From Flavobacteriaceae bacterium (GTDB lineage Bacteria > Bacteroidota > Bacteroidia > Flavobacteriales > Flavobacteriaceae): a stretch of DNA of 37,249 nucleotides. The notes beneath the pieces were generated by a model, which saw nothing but the letters and a program-made list of their open reading frames with translations, searched no databases and had not been told where the DNA came from. Below, piece after piece: positions 1 to 9,951 of this stretch. The position numbers and the translations under genes were made by a program. Numbering within the stretch: the first letter of the stretch is position 1; every line of letters begins with the position of its first letter. The DNA lies in NCBI GenBank assembly GCA_947452415.1, contig CANGCT010000017.1, forward strand, positions 1-37,249. Direction: 5' to 3'.

Positions 1-3000
1 GATCCAAATTCATCATGTAACTCTACCGTAATAGTATCTACATCTGTATCACTTGAACCTTCGCCTTGATTAAGCATCACCGGACGCATTGCTTGAACAT
101 CTGCATCATAGTAACCTTGTAAGATTAATTTTAAATTGACTACGGAAGAGAAAGAAGGACCTCCTAAATAAGTAGGACCAACTTCGGTGATTGCTAAAGG
201 ATGGTTTGTAGTAGTTTCTGTTCCAAATTCATCACAACCAACATCTTTCGAAGTTGCAGATGCAGGACGAGATTGACCACTAATATCATATAATAAACTA
301 GAATCATCATCTATGTTTGGAATATGTAACATGGCAGGATAATTTGAATTGGCAGCATCTATAGCAGGGCTATTTGATAACAATCCATAATAATTATCTG
401 AATTTAATGTTAAAAGTGGGTCTGTATTAAGCATTCCAGAATCAATTGTAATTCCTAAAGTCCCTTGGTAAATGTTACCTACAAAAGTTGTTCCTGCATT
501 AGCATTTCTGAAAATAGAACCAGAATCTTTTTTGAAGATATTGTTAGCCCAAGTATTATTTGTAGCTCCAATTCCGCCAAAATCTATATCAGCACAATTA
601 TAAAAAGTATTGTGTACGAAATTAACATTATTAATAACTACTGGATAAGTTGAAGTATCATAAACATAGGTTACCGCATCAGCATTAAAAGCTCCAGAAG
701 TAACACCTGAATTTTGGAAATAATTATTATAGCAATAAATATTATTTGCTTCTTTCACTCTAATTCCTCCAGCATTGATGAAGAAGTTGCTGTAAGCAAC
801 ATTATTATCTCCATTTCTAAAACTCAACATAGCATTTTGCTGATTAGTGAAGGTACAGAAACGAACTGTATTTTCTTGCGATTTAATTGAAACAGTTTCA
901 TTATCACCTAAGCCAGTATTGTTAAAATAACAGTGTTCTACAATAGATCGTGACTTGTTGTAATTTTCTGTACTTAAACCAATTCTAATTGGCTCATTTC
1001 CATAATCACCACCAGTACCATCAAAATTTTGGAACGAACAATATCTAATTTTGTGGTATCCTGGGGTTGTAAAAGAAGTACGAATTTGTATAGCACAACC
1101 TACTTCTAATTCATTATCATCTGCTAACTTAGAAATATTACAATATTCTACAACATTGTATTGCGTTTCAGGAGCAATTTCAATGAATTTTTTAGCTTGA
1201 TATCCACTAAAGTTTAATTGAGATAAAGTGTTATGACTTCCAAGAACATCAATAAGATAACTAGTTCCAATATCACCAGAGGTAAATTGAAAACCTTTAA
1301 ATTTCACATAGTTTCCTGTGATATTAATGTCATTAACACCATCTAAATAAACGCCACCATTTGTAGCAGCCATAACAGTTATGTTACTTCTAGTAATGTT
1401 TAACGTAGTATCATCATAATGTCCATCGGCAAGAATAATAATATCACCACAATTAGAAGTATCTACTGCAGTTTGTAAATCGGCTATTGTACTTACGTTA
1501 ATTACGCTTGCACTAGGATTATCGTTTACAGAAACTGCTATTGAGGTTCTTGAAGTTTCATCAAAACCAGGAATTGTTAGGGATACATAATAGTTGCCTG
1601 AAGCTAATGGAGTAGAAGCATCTAAAGCTGTTCCTCCTGTAGCATTTAAATACCATTTAAATGAAGTTCCTGAAGATGGTAATAAATCGGCAACGGTAGC
1701 ACTACCACAAAAACTTTGGTCGTTTGCTGCAGGCCCTGAAGTAATAATTCCACCAACTGAAAGATTCCCAAAACCAGTAATTCCAGATGCGATTGTAGAA
1801 TTGGATGTAGGCGTTCCTACAGTAGATGTTGCAGTCCAAGTAGAATTGTCGTATCTACGAACTTGATAACTAGAAGCGCTGGTACTATCATCATTTTCTG
1901 AAGTAGCATAATTTAAATTTGCTTGGTAGGTACCAAAACCTGCTAAACTAGAATTAGTCAAAGTCCAATATCTATTTACTTTTTTAGCATTGTCAATTCC
2001 TGAATCGGCTATATTTGGTGCAACCCCAGAAGTAGTTCTAGCAGTTAATCCACCTGTAGCAGTTGTGTTTCCAGAAAAAGTTAAATATAAAGGAGAATAT
2101 TTTGTAGCATCTCCAATTGCATAGTCAAACGAAGGTGAGTTTCCTGAACTTGTTAATTTTTTCAAGTCTCCTACAACCCATCCTGTTGTTGAACCAGCTC
2201 CTGTAATAATTCCTGAAGTACCAATTATAACAGTTTTAGTGTTTGTAGTTCCTGGAGTTATAGTTGTAGAAACAATTGGATAATAATCAACACTATTTAC
2301 GGGAACTGGCACTGGTGAATTCTTAACTACAGTTACGTAATTAGAAGTAAATAATTTACCAGAAACTAGGTTTAAAGTTCCATTAATAGTGATGTCGTTG
2401 GTTGCTGTATAAGTGTAGGTATTAATACAATTAGCAGTAAAAGCTGTTCCAACTGTAGCAGTTGTATAAGAAGAAGCTAAAAATACTCCTAAAGGACATT
2501 TTACTGTCAAGTCTCTTATACCTGTAGCTGTATTAATTTCAGAACCAAATGAAGTACCAATAGAAATTGGGTTAAATAAATCATTCTTAGCAAAAATATA
2601 GTTGATGCCAGAACCAAAGGTTCTCGTACCTGTGTTTTTAATATTTCCATCCGTTGTACCAGAAATACCTTTACTAGAAGTAATGCTTAAAGTACAACCT
2701 GAGTTCGCAACAAAACCTCCATTACCATTAATATTAAAGGTTCCTGAATTAAAATTTTGTGAGCTTTGAGTGCTTGAAGCAACTTCGCCATCTCCAAATA
2801 ACAATTTACCTGTGCTGGTTACTGAAACAGTTCCAGGCGTATTTATTCTTATCCCTTGTTGCAAAGTAACTCCAGTAGGGTTAGAAATAATTACATTTCC
2901 TGTAAGTATGGTAGTATAATTAACAGCACCATTTGTTGATGAAGGTGCACCAAGAGTTGATCCCGGTAAACCACCAGTATGTTGCGCTACAGTAGAACCA

Positions 3001-6000
3001 TTATAGTAATAGTTTGCAGCAGTACTTAAGTTATTGGTAGTAGTTATTGCTGTTGTTAAGGATATATTGTCTCCTAATTTTAATGAAGCTCCAGAGTTTA
3101 GGATAAAATTTCCAGCTCCCGAAACAACATTTCCAGCTAAATTAATAGTACCATTTACAGTCATTGTTTTTCCAGAGCCCACCTCAAATCCAGCTCCTAA
3201 AGTAACTTCGTTTCCTGAAGAAACGGTTACATTATTAGAACTAGTAGGAACTGCGGTAGCAACTAACCAAGAAACACCATCAAAGTAATTCCAATTTGTA
3301 ATATTTGAAGTGCTTGCATCTCCAATTGATTTATAATCTGCTATACTTTGATCAATTGTAACGCTGGATGTAATTAAATTGGATTTAGCAGATGAGATAT
3401 AGGCAACGCCATCTCCTTTAGCAATGACATCATAATAATGGGTACCTACAGATAAACCAGTAAGAACTTTTGAAGTTTCGGAAACAGCAACAGGATAACC
3501 ACTTTCAATATTTAAAATATTTCCTTTAACATAAACATCATCTAGTGAAATCCCACCCGAAGTAATAGTACTTACACCATCAGTAGCTGTGGTAGTGTAA
3601 TTAATCCAACGAAGGTATACAGTAGTTTGATTATCACAAGCAGCAGGTAAAGCTAAATTATTTAATACCCCTGTAGTCCAATCTTTTGCAACAATAATAG
3701 CTCCAGATGGAACATCTGCATAATCATTTGAAGCGGAACTAGCTCCAACTCTATATTGTAATTTAAAATCACGAGCAGCAGAAGCAGCTTGAGAAGCATA
3801 CATTTTAGATGAAACAGTAGTGTTTCTAAATCCTACGGTATTTACAACTATTTCCCAGTTAGTTCCAGAAGGAGTAGTTCCCGTAGGCACCCAAGCTGAT
3901 GTTGTTGCAGTAACGCATGTGTTAGTTGAAACCGTTCCAAGTTGTGCAGTACCTTTAGATTGTACTACAGCATTGTTAGTATTATTTGCAGAAGTAGCAG
4001 TTGCTACAAGGTTTGTATCAAAATTCCAACCTACAATAGTAGATGGTGTATTTGCATTATACAAATACAAGTCATAATTAGATGCATTGGTAACAGCACC
4101 CCAATTAGCGGTAAATCCGGTAGTTGTTGGTAAAGTGCTAGCAGTAGCAACTGGAGCCGTTAGAGTAGCAGCTAAAGTAGTTCCAGAACCAGTTGATTCA
4201 TCGGAATAATCATGATCCTGATCAAATGCATATACTTTATAATAATAAGTAGCTCCCGGAGATAAATTAGTATCCGTGGCTGTTAAATTTGTTCCTACAT
4301 ACACTACAGTTCCAGATAAAGTCCCAGTACCGTTAGCATAAGTGTTTCCAGCTATATAGGTAATTCTTTGTGCTGGATCGTTATCTGCATTAGGATTACT
4401 TGCATAACGTACTACCATATACCCGCCACCATCAACACGTGATGCAGCACCCCAATTAACTGCTAAACTAGAAGCTGTAGCGCCATTTACTGTTACAGCA
4501 CCTGCATTTACTGTTGGTACGATACTAGAAGAAATAACGTTAGATTTTGGTGAAGAGGAATAAATAGCTCCATCACCATTGGCAATAACATCATAATAAT
4601 GGGTGCCTGCAGTTAAACCCGAAAGAGCTTTTGAAGTTCCTGAAACAGTAACGGGATAACCGGATTCTTGAGTTAGTGTAGAACCTTTAATATATACATC
4701 ATCTAATCGAGCTGTTCCTCCTGTCATTGCTAGGCCAGTTGTGTAATCAATGTTAGTATAGTTAATCCAACGTAGGAATACGGATGCCTGATTGTTACAT
4801 TCTGCTGGTAAACTTATGTCCTTTAAAACACCAGTTGTCCAGTCGTTAGAGCAAATAAAAGCACCATTAGTTACATCAGTATATGTTCCTGTAGTTCCGA
4901 TTTTATACTGTAACTTAAAATCTCTAGGAGCAGTTGATAAAAGTTTAGAAGAAACTTTAATATTGTAATTTCCAGTGGTGTTTACTGTAACTTCCCAGTA
5001 TTTCCCAATTGCTTGGTACCAAGATGCTGCAGATATAGCTTGTGTTGTAGCTCCAATACCACTAGATATTGTTCCTGCACTTTGAACTATAGTATTTGTC
5101 AAGTTATTAGCTGATGTAATATCTGCGGTAAGAGTAGTGCCACTTACAGGGAAAGTCCAACCAACAAGATTAGATTGTGTATTAGCGGTATATAAATATA
5201 AATTATAATTAGACGCATTGGTAACAGCACCCCAGTTAGCAGTAAATCCAGTAGTTGTTGGTGTAGTGCTAGCAGTAGCAACTGGAGCCGTTAGAGTAGC
5301 AGCTAAAGTAGTGCCAGAACCAGTTGATTCATCGGAATAATTAGTAGCTTGATCCAAAGTATATACTTTATAATAATAAGTAGCACCTGGAGATAAATTA
5401 GAATCTGTAGCTGTTAAATTTGTTCCTACATACACTACAGTTCCAGTTAAAGAACCAGTACCATTAGTGATTGTATTTCCAGCAACATAAACCGCTTTTT
5501 GAGTTGGATCATTATCTGCATTAGGATTGCTTGCATAACGAACAACCATGTAGCCTCCTCCTTCAGTTCCGTTAGTTGCAGCAGCCCAATTTACAGTTAA
5601 ACCTGAAGATGTTGCACCATTTACCGTTACAGTTCCTGGATTAGTTGGCGGTACATTATCAATATAAGCCGCATTTATTACATTAGAATGAAGCGAAGAT
5701 ACATAAGCAGAAGAACTTGCGCCAGGATTAGCAACTACATCGTAATAATAGGTACCATAAGTACTCAATGTTAGCGTGCTAGATAGTGTATCACCTGCTG
5801 CTGGAGTTCCAGTAACAGTAACCGTTTGAGGATAACCTGAAACAGAGGTATAGGCAGTACCTTTAATATAAATATTATCGATACGGGTTGAAGAGGAAGC
5901 GTTAATCATTTGATTTCCTGAAATGTCAGTAAAATCTACTTGCGCCCAACGAAGCGATACATTAGGATTGTTTTCACAAACGGAAGGTAATACTAAATCG

Positions 6001-8273
6001 GTTAAGCTTACCCAAGCACCATTTTGACAAGTAATTGCGCCACCAGTAACATCGCTAAAAGTTCCTGTAGGACCGGTAATACTGTATTGCAATTTGAAAT
6101 TTTTAGGTGAAGTAGCAGAATTACCAAACATTGATGAAGACACCTTGATGTTACTAAATCCTGTGGTATTAGCATCTACCTGAAACCATTTAACAGGGGT
6201 AGTGATAACTGCACCTGTAGATTGATTTGTAGTATAAAAAGTAGCTGCACTTGCAGCATAATCAGAAGCACTAGCAGTAACTCCAGTACCTGAAGAAAGC
6301 GTCCCTGTACTTAAAGAGAATTGTTTTGTAGCATTATTTGTATTTGCTACATCAGCAGTTACTAAATAATTACTAACTCCAGTCCATGAATTTGGAAACG
6401 TCCAGCCAACAATGTTAGTTGGTGTAGCAGCAGTATACAAGTATAAACTATAAGATGCAGCATTTGTTACATGTTGCCAATTAGCTGTAAACCCAGTTAG
6501 AGTAGAAGTAGCGGCTGTAGCAACAGGTGTTGCTAAAAAGGATCTCGTTTTTGCATTAAAAGGACTATCTGTTGATGGAGTCGAATAATTTCGAGCAGCA
6601 TCATAGGCATATACTTTATAATAATAATTAGTACCTGCAGTTAAGTTGGTATCTGTAAATGTTAAATTAGTTCCAGTATAAACAACCGTACCAATTTTCG
6701 CATTACCAGAAGTTGGTGTTCCAGTTGCATAAGTATCACCAATTGCATAGGTGGTACCTGTAGCAGGATTAGCACCTGTTTCTAGTGCAGGTGAACTGGA
6801 ATAACGAACTAATAAATAACCAGTTAAATCAGCACCCGTAGTAGATGAAGCTAACCAGCTTAAATTTAAGCTAGTATCTGTTTTACTGATTAATGTAAAT
6901 ATTCCTGGTGCATTAGGCGGAGTTAAATCTACCACCACACCTGAAACAGTAGTTCCGCTAGCAGAAGATTCCGCGGAGTAATTTCGTATTTGATCAAAAG
7001 TATATACCTTATAATAATAGGTAGTACCTGGAGTTAAACTAGAATCGGTAACCGTTAAATTAGTTCCAACATAAATTACAGTACCCGTTAATGATCCGGT
7101 TCCATTGGTGTAAGTAGAACCAGCGGTATAACTAGTTTTTTGAGTTGGATCGTTATCAGAGTTTGGGTTAGTTGCATAACGCACTACCATATACCCACCA
7201 CCATCTACACTACTAGCTGCAACCCAGCTTACGTCTTGCGCTGATGTAGTTGCATTTGAAATAGTAACTGTTCCAGCAATTCCTGGAGGAGTAGTATCGG
7301 TATAATCTAAAGGAGAAGAATAATTAAACGCTTTATCAACAGTAAATATTCTATAATAGTAGGTCGTTCCTGAAGGTGGTACTGTGTCTGTGAAACTAGT
7401 ATCGGTATTTACATATACAACTGTTCCAGTTATACCTCCATTAGGAATTGTATTTCCAACTGCATAAATACCATTTACGTTAGGAATGGCTTGAGCATTA
7501 GCTGAAGGATTGGTAGTGTATCGCACTACCATGTAACCTGTTTTGTCCGTATCGGTAGATGCAGTCCATCCTAAAGTATACGTAGTTGCAGAAGCAACGG
7601 TATTTGTTATTGGAGTAGCTGGAGCAGTTGGGGCTGAATTGTCATAAGCACCAGGGTAAATAACAAAATCATCATATAAATTATTAGACGCAATTGCAGT
7701 TCTTACTGCTCCAAAACCAGTAGCGGCATAAGGAGTTATTTGAGTAGCATGTGTTGTAATTGTAGAGTAAGCTTTTGTCCAAGAAGTTGCACTCCATGTT
7801 CCAACAATTGTAGATGCTGCCACTTTACTATTAGTACCATCATTATATATACCTCCAGCATTTAAACCAGTTGCAGGATCAGTAGTAGTTTTAAAGTAAT
7901 ACTGAACTGTATATTGAGTATTTACAGCTGGTCCGGCTCCTGAAGTTGCGGTCGAAGGAGATTGAAGTCGAACTGTAGTACTAGATGTTACATGGTTGGC
8001 ATATTTATTACCAGTTCTAGCAGTAGCTGCATCAAGAATAAAAAATCTAGTAGATGAATTTGTAGTACTACTTACAGACCATGCACTTGTTGAAAGAGTA
8101 CCGGGAATTGTACTTCCAGCAAGTGTCGCGGTTTGCCCTTCAAATCCACCATCCATATAAGGAAAGGATCCAAGAGTTTGTTGCCCCCAACTTACATTAA
8201 ATCCTAACAGCAATATAAAAATGCTGAAAATAAGATTTGTAAATCTTTTTTTGTTTGTTAATAATTTGTTCAT
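1..8273 (-). CDS. Giant secreted multi-domain protein with fibronectin-III modules and a PL6 (chondroitinase B / alginate lyase-like) domain, 3' end outside the window
   Basis: The frame is open without a stop from ATG 8273 to the window edge (2757 codons), so the C-terminus is missing. Residues 1-30 are a signal peptide (Lys/Arg n-region, FILLLGFNVSWG, then QQ). About 30-210 is a beta-sandwich, carbohydrate-binding-like domain. Fibronectin-III modules follow at about 212-328, 329-450, 450-578, 872-992 and 1252-1372 (recurrent GYMVVRY and TYYYKVY strands). They alternate with FN3-like plus beta-sandwich units at about 578-871, 993-1248 and 1373-1630. About 1635-2175 is Ser/Thr/Gly/Asn-rich and beta-repetitive. 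An Ig-like segment lies at 2177-2253, and a parallel beta-helix of PL6 type at about 2255-2675. In the helix, EPIRIG, IKSQEN (Lys2464) and LSFRNG (Arg2486) match the PL6 Lys/Arg catalytic pair, which is 21 residues apart in chondroitinase B; Asp2457 and Glu2459 sit where Ca2+ ligands are expected. The last visible domain (LQGYYD...MRPVLNQG-like, DVDTITVELHD) commonly precedes a type IX secretion tail in Flavobacteriia. Inferred role: cell-surface or secreted lyase for alginate or a uronate-containing glycan. Confidence 0.85.
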   Translation of the reverse strand, partial: MNKLLTNKKRFTNLIFSIFILLLGFNVSWGQQTLGSFPYMDGGFEGQTATLAGSTIPGTLSTSAWSVSSTTNSSTRFFILDAATARTGNKYANHVTSSTTVRLQSPSTATSGAGPAVNTQYTVQYYFKTTTDPATGLNAGGIYNDGTNSKVAASTIVGTWSATSWTKAYSTITTHATQITPYAATGFGAVRTAIASNNLYDDFVIYPGAYDNSAPTAPATPITNTVASATTYTLGWTASTDTDKTGYMVVRYTTNPSANAQAIPNVNGIYAVGNTIPNGGITGTVVYVNTDTSFTDTVPPSGTTYYYRIFTVDKAFNYSSPLDYTDTTPPGIAGTVTISNATTSAQDVSWVAASSVDGGGYMVVRYATNPNSDNDPTQKTSYTAGSTYTNGTGSLTGTVIYVGTNLTVTDSSLTPGTTYYYKVYTFDQIRNYSAESSASGTTVSGVVVDLTPPNAPGIFTLISKTDTSLNLSWLASSTTGADLTGYLLVRYSSSPALETGANPATGTTYAIGDTYATGTPTSGNAKIGTVVYTGTNLTFTDTNLTAGTNYYYKVYAYDAARNYSTPSTDSPFNAKTRSFLATPVATAATSTLTGFTANWQHVTNAASYSLYLYTAATPTNIVGWTFPNSWTGVSNYLVTADVANTNNATKQFSLSTGTLSSGTGVTASASDYAASAATFYTTNQSTGAVITTPVKWFQVDANTTGFSNIKVSSSMFGNSATSPKNFKLQYSITGPTGTFSDVTGGAITCQNGAWVSLTDLVLPSVCENNPNVSLRWAQVDFTDISGNQMINASSSTRIDNIYIKGTAYTSVSGYPQTVTVTGTPAAGDTLSSTLTLSTYGTYYYDVVANPGASSSAYVSSLHSNVINAAYIDNVPPTNPGTVTVNGATSSGLTVNWAAATNGTEGGGYMVVRYASNPNADNDPTQKAVYVAGNTITNGTGSLTGTVVYVGTNLTATDSNLSPGATYYYKVYTLDQATNYSDESTGSGTTLAATLTAPVATASTTPTTTGFTANWGAVTNASNYNLYLYTANTQSNLVGWTFPVSGTTLTADITSANNLTNTIVQSAGTISSGIGATTQAISAASWYQAIGKYWEVTVNTTGNYNIKVSSKLLSTAPRDFKLQYKIGTTGTYTDVTNGAFICSNDWTTGVLKDISLPAECNNQASVFLRWINYTNIDYTTGLAMTGGTARLDDVYIKGSTLTQESGYPVTVSGTSKALSGLTAGTHYYDVIANGDGAIYSSSPKSNVISSSIVPTVNAGAVTVNGATASSLAVNWGAASRVDGGGYMVVRYASNPNADNDPAQRITYIAGNTYANGTGTLSGTVVYVGTNLTATDTNLSPGATYYYKVYAFDQDHDYSDESTGSGTTLAATLTAPVATASTLPTTTGFTANWGAVTNASNYDLYLYNANTPSTIVGWNFDTNLVATATSANNTNNAVVQSKGTAQLGTVSTNTCVTATTSAWVPTGTTPSGTNWEIVVNTVGFRNTTVSSKMYASQAASAARDFKLQYRVGASSASNDYADVPSGAIIVAKDWTTGVLNNLALPAACDNQTTVYLRWINYTTTATDGVSTITSGGISLDDVYVKGNILNIESGYPVAVSETSKVLTGLSVGTHYYDVIAKGDGVAYISSAKSNLITSSVTIDQSIADYKSIGDASTSNITNWNYFDGVSWLVATAVPTSSNNVTVSSGNEVTLGAGFEVGSGKTMTVNGTINLAGNVVSGAGNFILNSGASLKLGDNISLTTAITTTNNLSTAANYYYNGSTVAQHTGGLPGSTLGAPSSTNGAVNYTTILTGNVIISNPTGVTLQQGIRINTPGTVSVTSTGKLLFGDGEVASSTQSSQNFNSGTFNINGNGGFVANSGCTLSITSSKGISGTTDGNIKNTGTRTFGSGINYIFAKNDLFNPISIGTSFGSEINTATGIRDLTVKCPLGVFLASSYTTATVGTAFTANCINTYTYTATNDITINGTLNLVSGKLFTSNYVTVVKNSPVPVPVNSVDYYPIVSTTITPGTTNTKTVIIGTSGIITGAGSTTGWVVGDLKKLTSSGNSPSFDYAIGDATKYSPLYLTFSGNTTATGGLTARTTSGVAPNIADSGIDNAKKVNRYWTLTNSSLAGFGTYQANLNYATSENDDSTSASSYQVRRYDNSTWTATSTVGTPTSNSTIASGITGFGNLSVGGIITSGPAANDQSFCGSATVADLLPSSGTSFKWYLNATGGTALDASTPLASGNYYVSLTIPGFDETSRTSIAVSVNDNPSASVINVSTIADLQTAVDTSNCGDIIILADGHYDDTTLNITRSNITVMAATNGGVYLDGVNDINITGNYVKFKGFQFTSGDIGTSYLIDVLGSHNTLSQLNFSGYQAKKFIEIAPETQYNVVEYCNISKLADDNELEVGCAIQIRTSFTTPGYHKIRYCSFQNFDGTGGDYGNEPIRIGLSTENYNKSRSIVEHCYFNNTGLGDNETVSIKSQENTVRFCTFTNQQNAMLSFRNGDNNVAYSNFFINAGGIRVKEANNIYCYNNYFQNSGVTSGAFNADAVTYVYDTSTYPVVINNVNFVHNTFYNCADIDFGGIGATNNTWANNIFKKDSGSIFRNANAGTTFVGNIYQGTLGITIDSGMLNTDPLLTLNSDNYYGLLSNSPAIDAANSNYPAMLHIPNIDDDSSLLYDISGQSRPASATSKDVGCDEFGTETTTNHPLAITEVGPTYLGGPSFSSVVNLKLILQGYYDADVQAMRPVMLNQGEGSSDTDVDTITVELHDEFG
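4081..5640 (-). repeat. Near-identical direct DNA repeats inside the giant gene (offset 1131 bp)
   Basis: The stretch from about 4081 to 4500 recurs at about 5212 to 5640 with a constant offset of 1131 bp (377 codons), so the frame is kept. The first 125 bases of each copy differ at only a few positions; similarity then falls gradually. Each copy encodes the C-terminal part of one FN3 module and the start of the next FN3-like unit. A third, more diverged copy begins near 6459. This is an internal module duplication that could recombine. Confidence 0.8.
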
Positions 8274-8790
8274 GATAAATTTGGTTAAATTAATTGGTTA
8301 ATTTTTACATCGACTAAGACTATTTTATTTTTCACTAAATAATTTCAATCGATATAGTTAGCAAATTAAATAAATGTTAAAATATGCATAGTCCTAAAAT
8401 GGAGTAAAATTGTACAATACTATATTTTACTGCTATTACAAGCAGAAAAAAAAAGATAGCTGTTTAATTTTAATTTTAATTTTTTAATCAAAATAATACT
8501 TTTTTATTGTAATTAATTTCCTACGCGGCAATAGAAATTAATAAAATTCAGCTACAATTTCGTGAATAATTATAGGTAGATAATTGCTTTGTTAAATACT
8601 GTTCAATAGTTTTAGTTTTCTTCTAATCCTCCTTTAATTATTTTAAATTAGATTTCCTCAAATTATTAATTACGCAATCAATAAAAGTAATTTTCAATGT
8701 AAAAAAGCAAATTGCGCATTGAAAATCAAAACGTTTTAATCTTTCAATTAATAAAAGTATATTTGCACACTTTTAAAAATCACAGTCACA
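8274..8790. other. Long AT-rich divergent intergenic region between the giant gene and ychF
   Basis: No plausible gene is visible. It should hold the promoter of the giant minus-strand gene, but no strict TAnnTTTG box was found on that strand; the nearest candidate is TTAATTTG, read on the minus strand near 8360-8367. A 10-bp palindrome ATTGTACAAT lies at 8409-8418. Two inverted repeats that share an arm lie at 8690-8748, next to the ychF promoter (see findings). The TTTTAATTTTAA-like run near 8465-8490 is low complexity. Confidence 0.5.
8734..8765 (+). promoter_or_regulatory. Predicted Bacteroidota promoter of ychF
   Basis: A perfect -7 box TATATTTG (consensus TAnnTTTG) lies at 8758-8765. 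A weak -33 element TTTT lies at 8734-8737, 20 bp upstream. The ATG is 25 nt downstream of the -7 box, giving a short leader. Confidence 0.55.
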
Positions 8791-9885
8791 ATGAAAGCAG
8801 GAATTGTAGGATTACCAAACGTAGGAAAATCAACTTTATTTAATTGTTTATCTAATGCCAAAGCGCAAAGTGCCAACTTTCCGTTTTGTACTATCGAACC
8901 TAATATTGGAGTAGTAAACGTTCCTGATCCTAGGATAGTTCGGCTAGAAGAATTGGTAAATCCAGAGCGCGTTCAAATGGCAACTGTAGATATCGTAGAT
9001 ATTGCAGGTTTAGTTAAAGGAGCAAGTAAAGGCGAAGGTTTAGGAAATCAATTTCTTGGAAACATCCGAGAATGTAATGCTATCATTCACGTATTGCGAT
9101 GTTTTGATAACGATAATATTGTTCACGTTGACGGGAATGTAAACCCAATTCGCGATAAAGAAACTATTGATATCGAATTGCAATTAAAAGATTTAGAAAC
9201 TGTTGAAAAACGTTTAGAAAAAGTAAATCGTGCCGCCAAAACAGGTAACAAAGAAGCCCAAGTAGAGAAAGCTTTTTTAGATAGAATTCGCGAGAATTTA
9301 TTGCAAGCAAAATCTGCCAGAACCGTACTTCCTCAAAATCAAGACGAAATAGATTTACTAGAAGATTTCCAATTAATCACAGCCAAACCAGTATTATACG
9401 TTTGTAACGTAGATGAAGAATCTGCTGTAAATGGCAATAAATATGTAGATCAAGTTCGCGAATTAGTGAAAGACGAAGAAGCCGAAGTAATTATCCTTTC
9501 AGTAGGAGCTGAGGCCGATATCACCGAATTAGAAAGCTATGAAGAGCGTCAGGTTTTCCTGGAAGATATGGGATTAACCGAACCAGGTTCCGCCGTTTTA
9601 ATTCGTGCTGCTTACCGTCTTTTAAAACTTCAAACCTACTTCACTGCTGGGGTAAAAGAAGTTCGTGCTTGGACTATAAACGTTGGCGATACCGCACCAA
9701 AAGCGGCTGGAGTTATCCACACCGATTTCGAAAAAGGATTCATCCGTGCCGAGGTTATCGCCTACGAGGATTTCTCTAATTTTGGATCTGAATCCAAAGT
9801 AAAAGAAGCCGGAAAACTTCGCGTAGAAGGAAAAGAATACATCGTTAAAGATGGCGATGTGATGCATTTTCGTTTCAACGTGTAA
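8791..9885 (+). CDS. ychF: Redox-regulated ATPase YchF (Obg/OLA1-like P-loop NTPase)
   Basis: 364 residues, the usual length for YchF. The G1 P-loop GLPNVGKST is at 7-15, a G3 DIAGL is near 70, and NVDEE occupies the G4 position (NxxE rather than NKxD), the family hallmark linked to ATP preference. A helical insert follows, with a TGS-like C-terminal domain from about 280 to 364 (FTAGVKEVRAWTI, then KDGDVMHFRFNV). YchF is a ribosome-associated cytoplasmic ATPase implicated in translation and oxidative-stress control. It stands alone, with its own promoter just upstream and a strong hairpin terminator just downstream. The long, regular coding frame and family-wide conservation make the call secure. 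Confidence 0.97.
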   Translation: MKAGIVGLPNVGKSTLFNCLSNAKAQSANFPFCTIEPNIGVVNVPDPRIVRLEELVNPERVQMATVDIVDIAGLVKGASKGEGLGNQFLGNIRECNAIIHVLRCFDNDNIVHVDGNVNPIRDKETIDIELQLKDLETVEKRLEKVNRAAKTGNKEAQVEKAFLDRIRENLLQAKSARTVLPQNQDEIDLLEDFQLITAKPVLYVCNVDEESAVNGNKYVDQVRELVKDEEAEVIILSVGAEADITELESYEERQVFLEDMGLTEPGSAVLIRAAYRLLKLQTYFTAGVKEVRAWTINVGDTAPKAAGVIHTDFEKGFIRAEVIAYEDFSNFGSESKVKEAGKLRVEGKEYIVKDGDVMHFRFNV

Positions 9886-9921
9886 ATTAGAAAATAGATA
9901 AAAGAATATAGAAAATAGATC

Positions 9922-9951
9922 AACCGCAAGAGTAATTTTGCGGTTTTTTTT
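9922..9951 (+). terminator. Rho-independent terminator of ychF
   Basis: The stem AACCGCAA (9922-9929) pairs with TTGCGGTT (9938-9945) around an 8-nt loop and runs into a T-tract ending at 9951. It lies 37 nt after the ychF stop. Confidence 0.85.

Noticed and set aside
1..6. Window starts with GATCC and is about 37 kb, as in a large-insert clone
   Set aside because: The right end has no matching site and no vector sequence is visible, so the source of the fragment cannot be decided.
465..4133. Plus-strand frames of 60-90 codons opposite the giant gene (for example 1594-1866, 3034-3288, 3820-4077)
   Set aside because: They mirror the long minus-strand frame, which is open without interruption and has recognisable domains. 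Their translations are low complexity with no family features.
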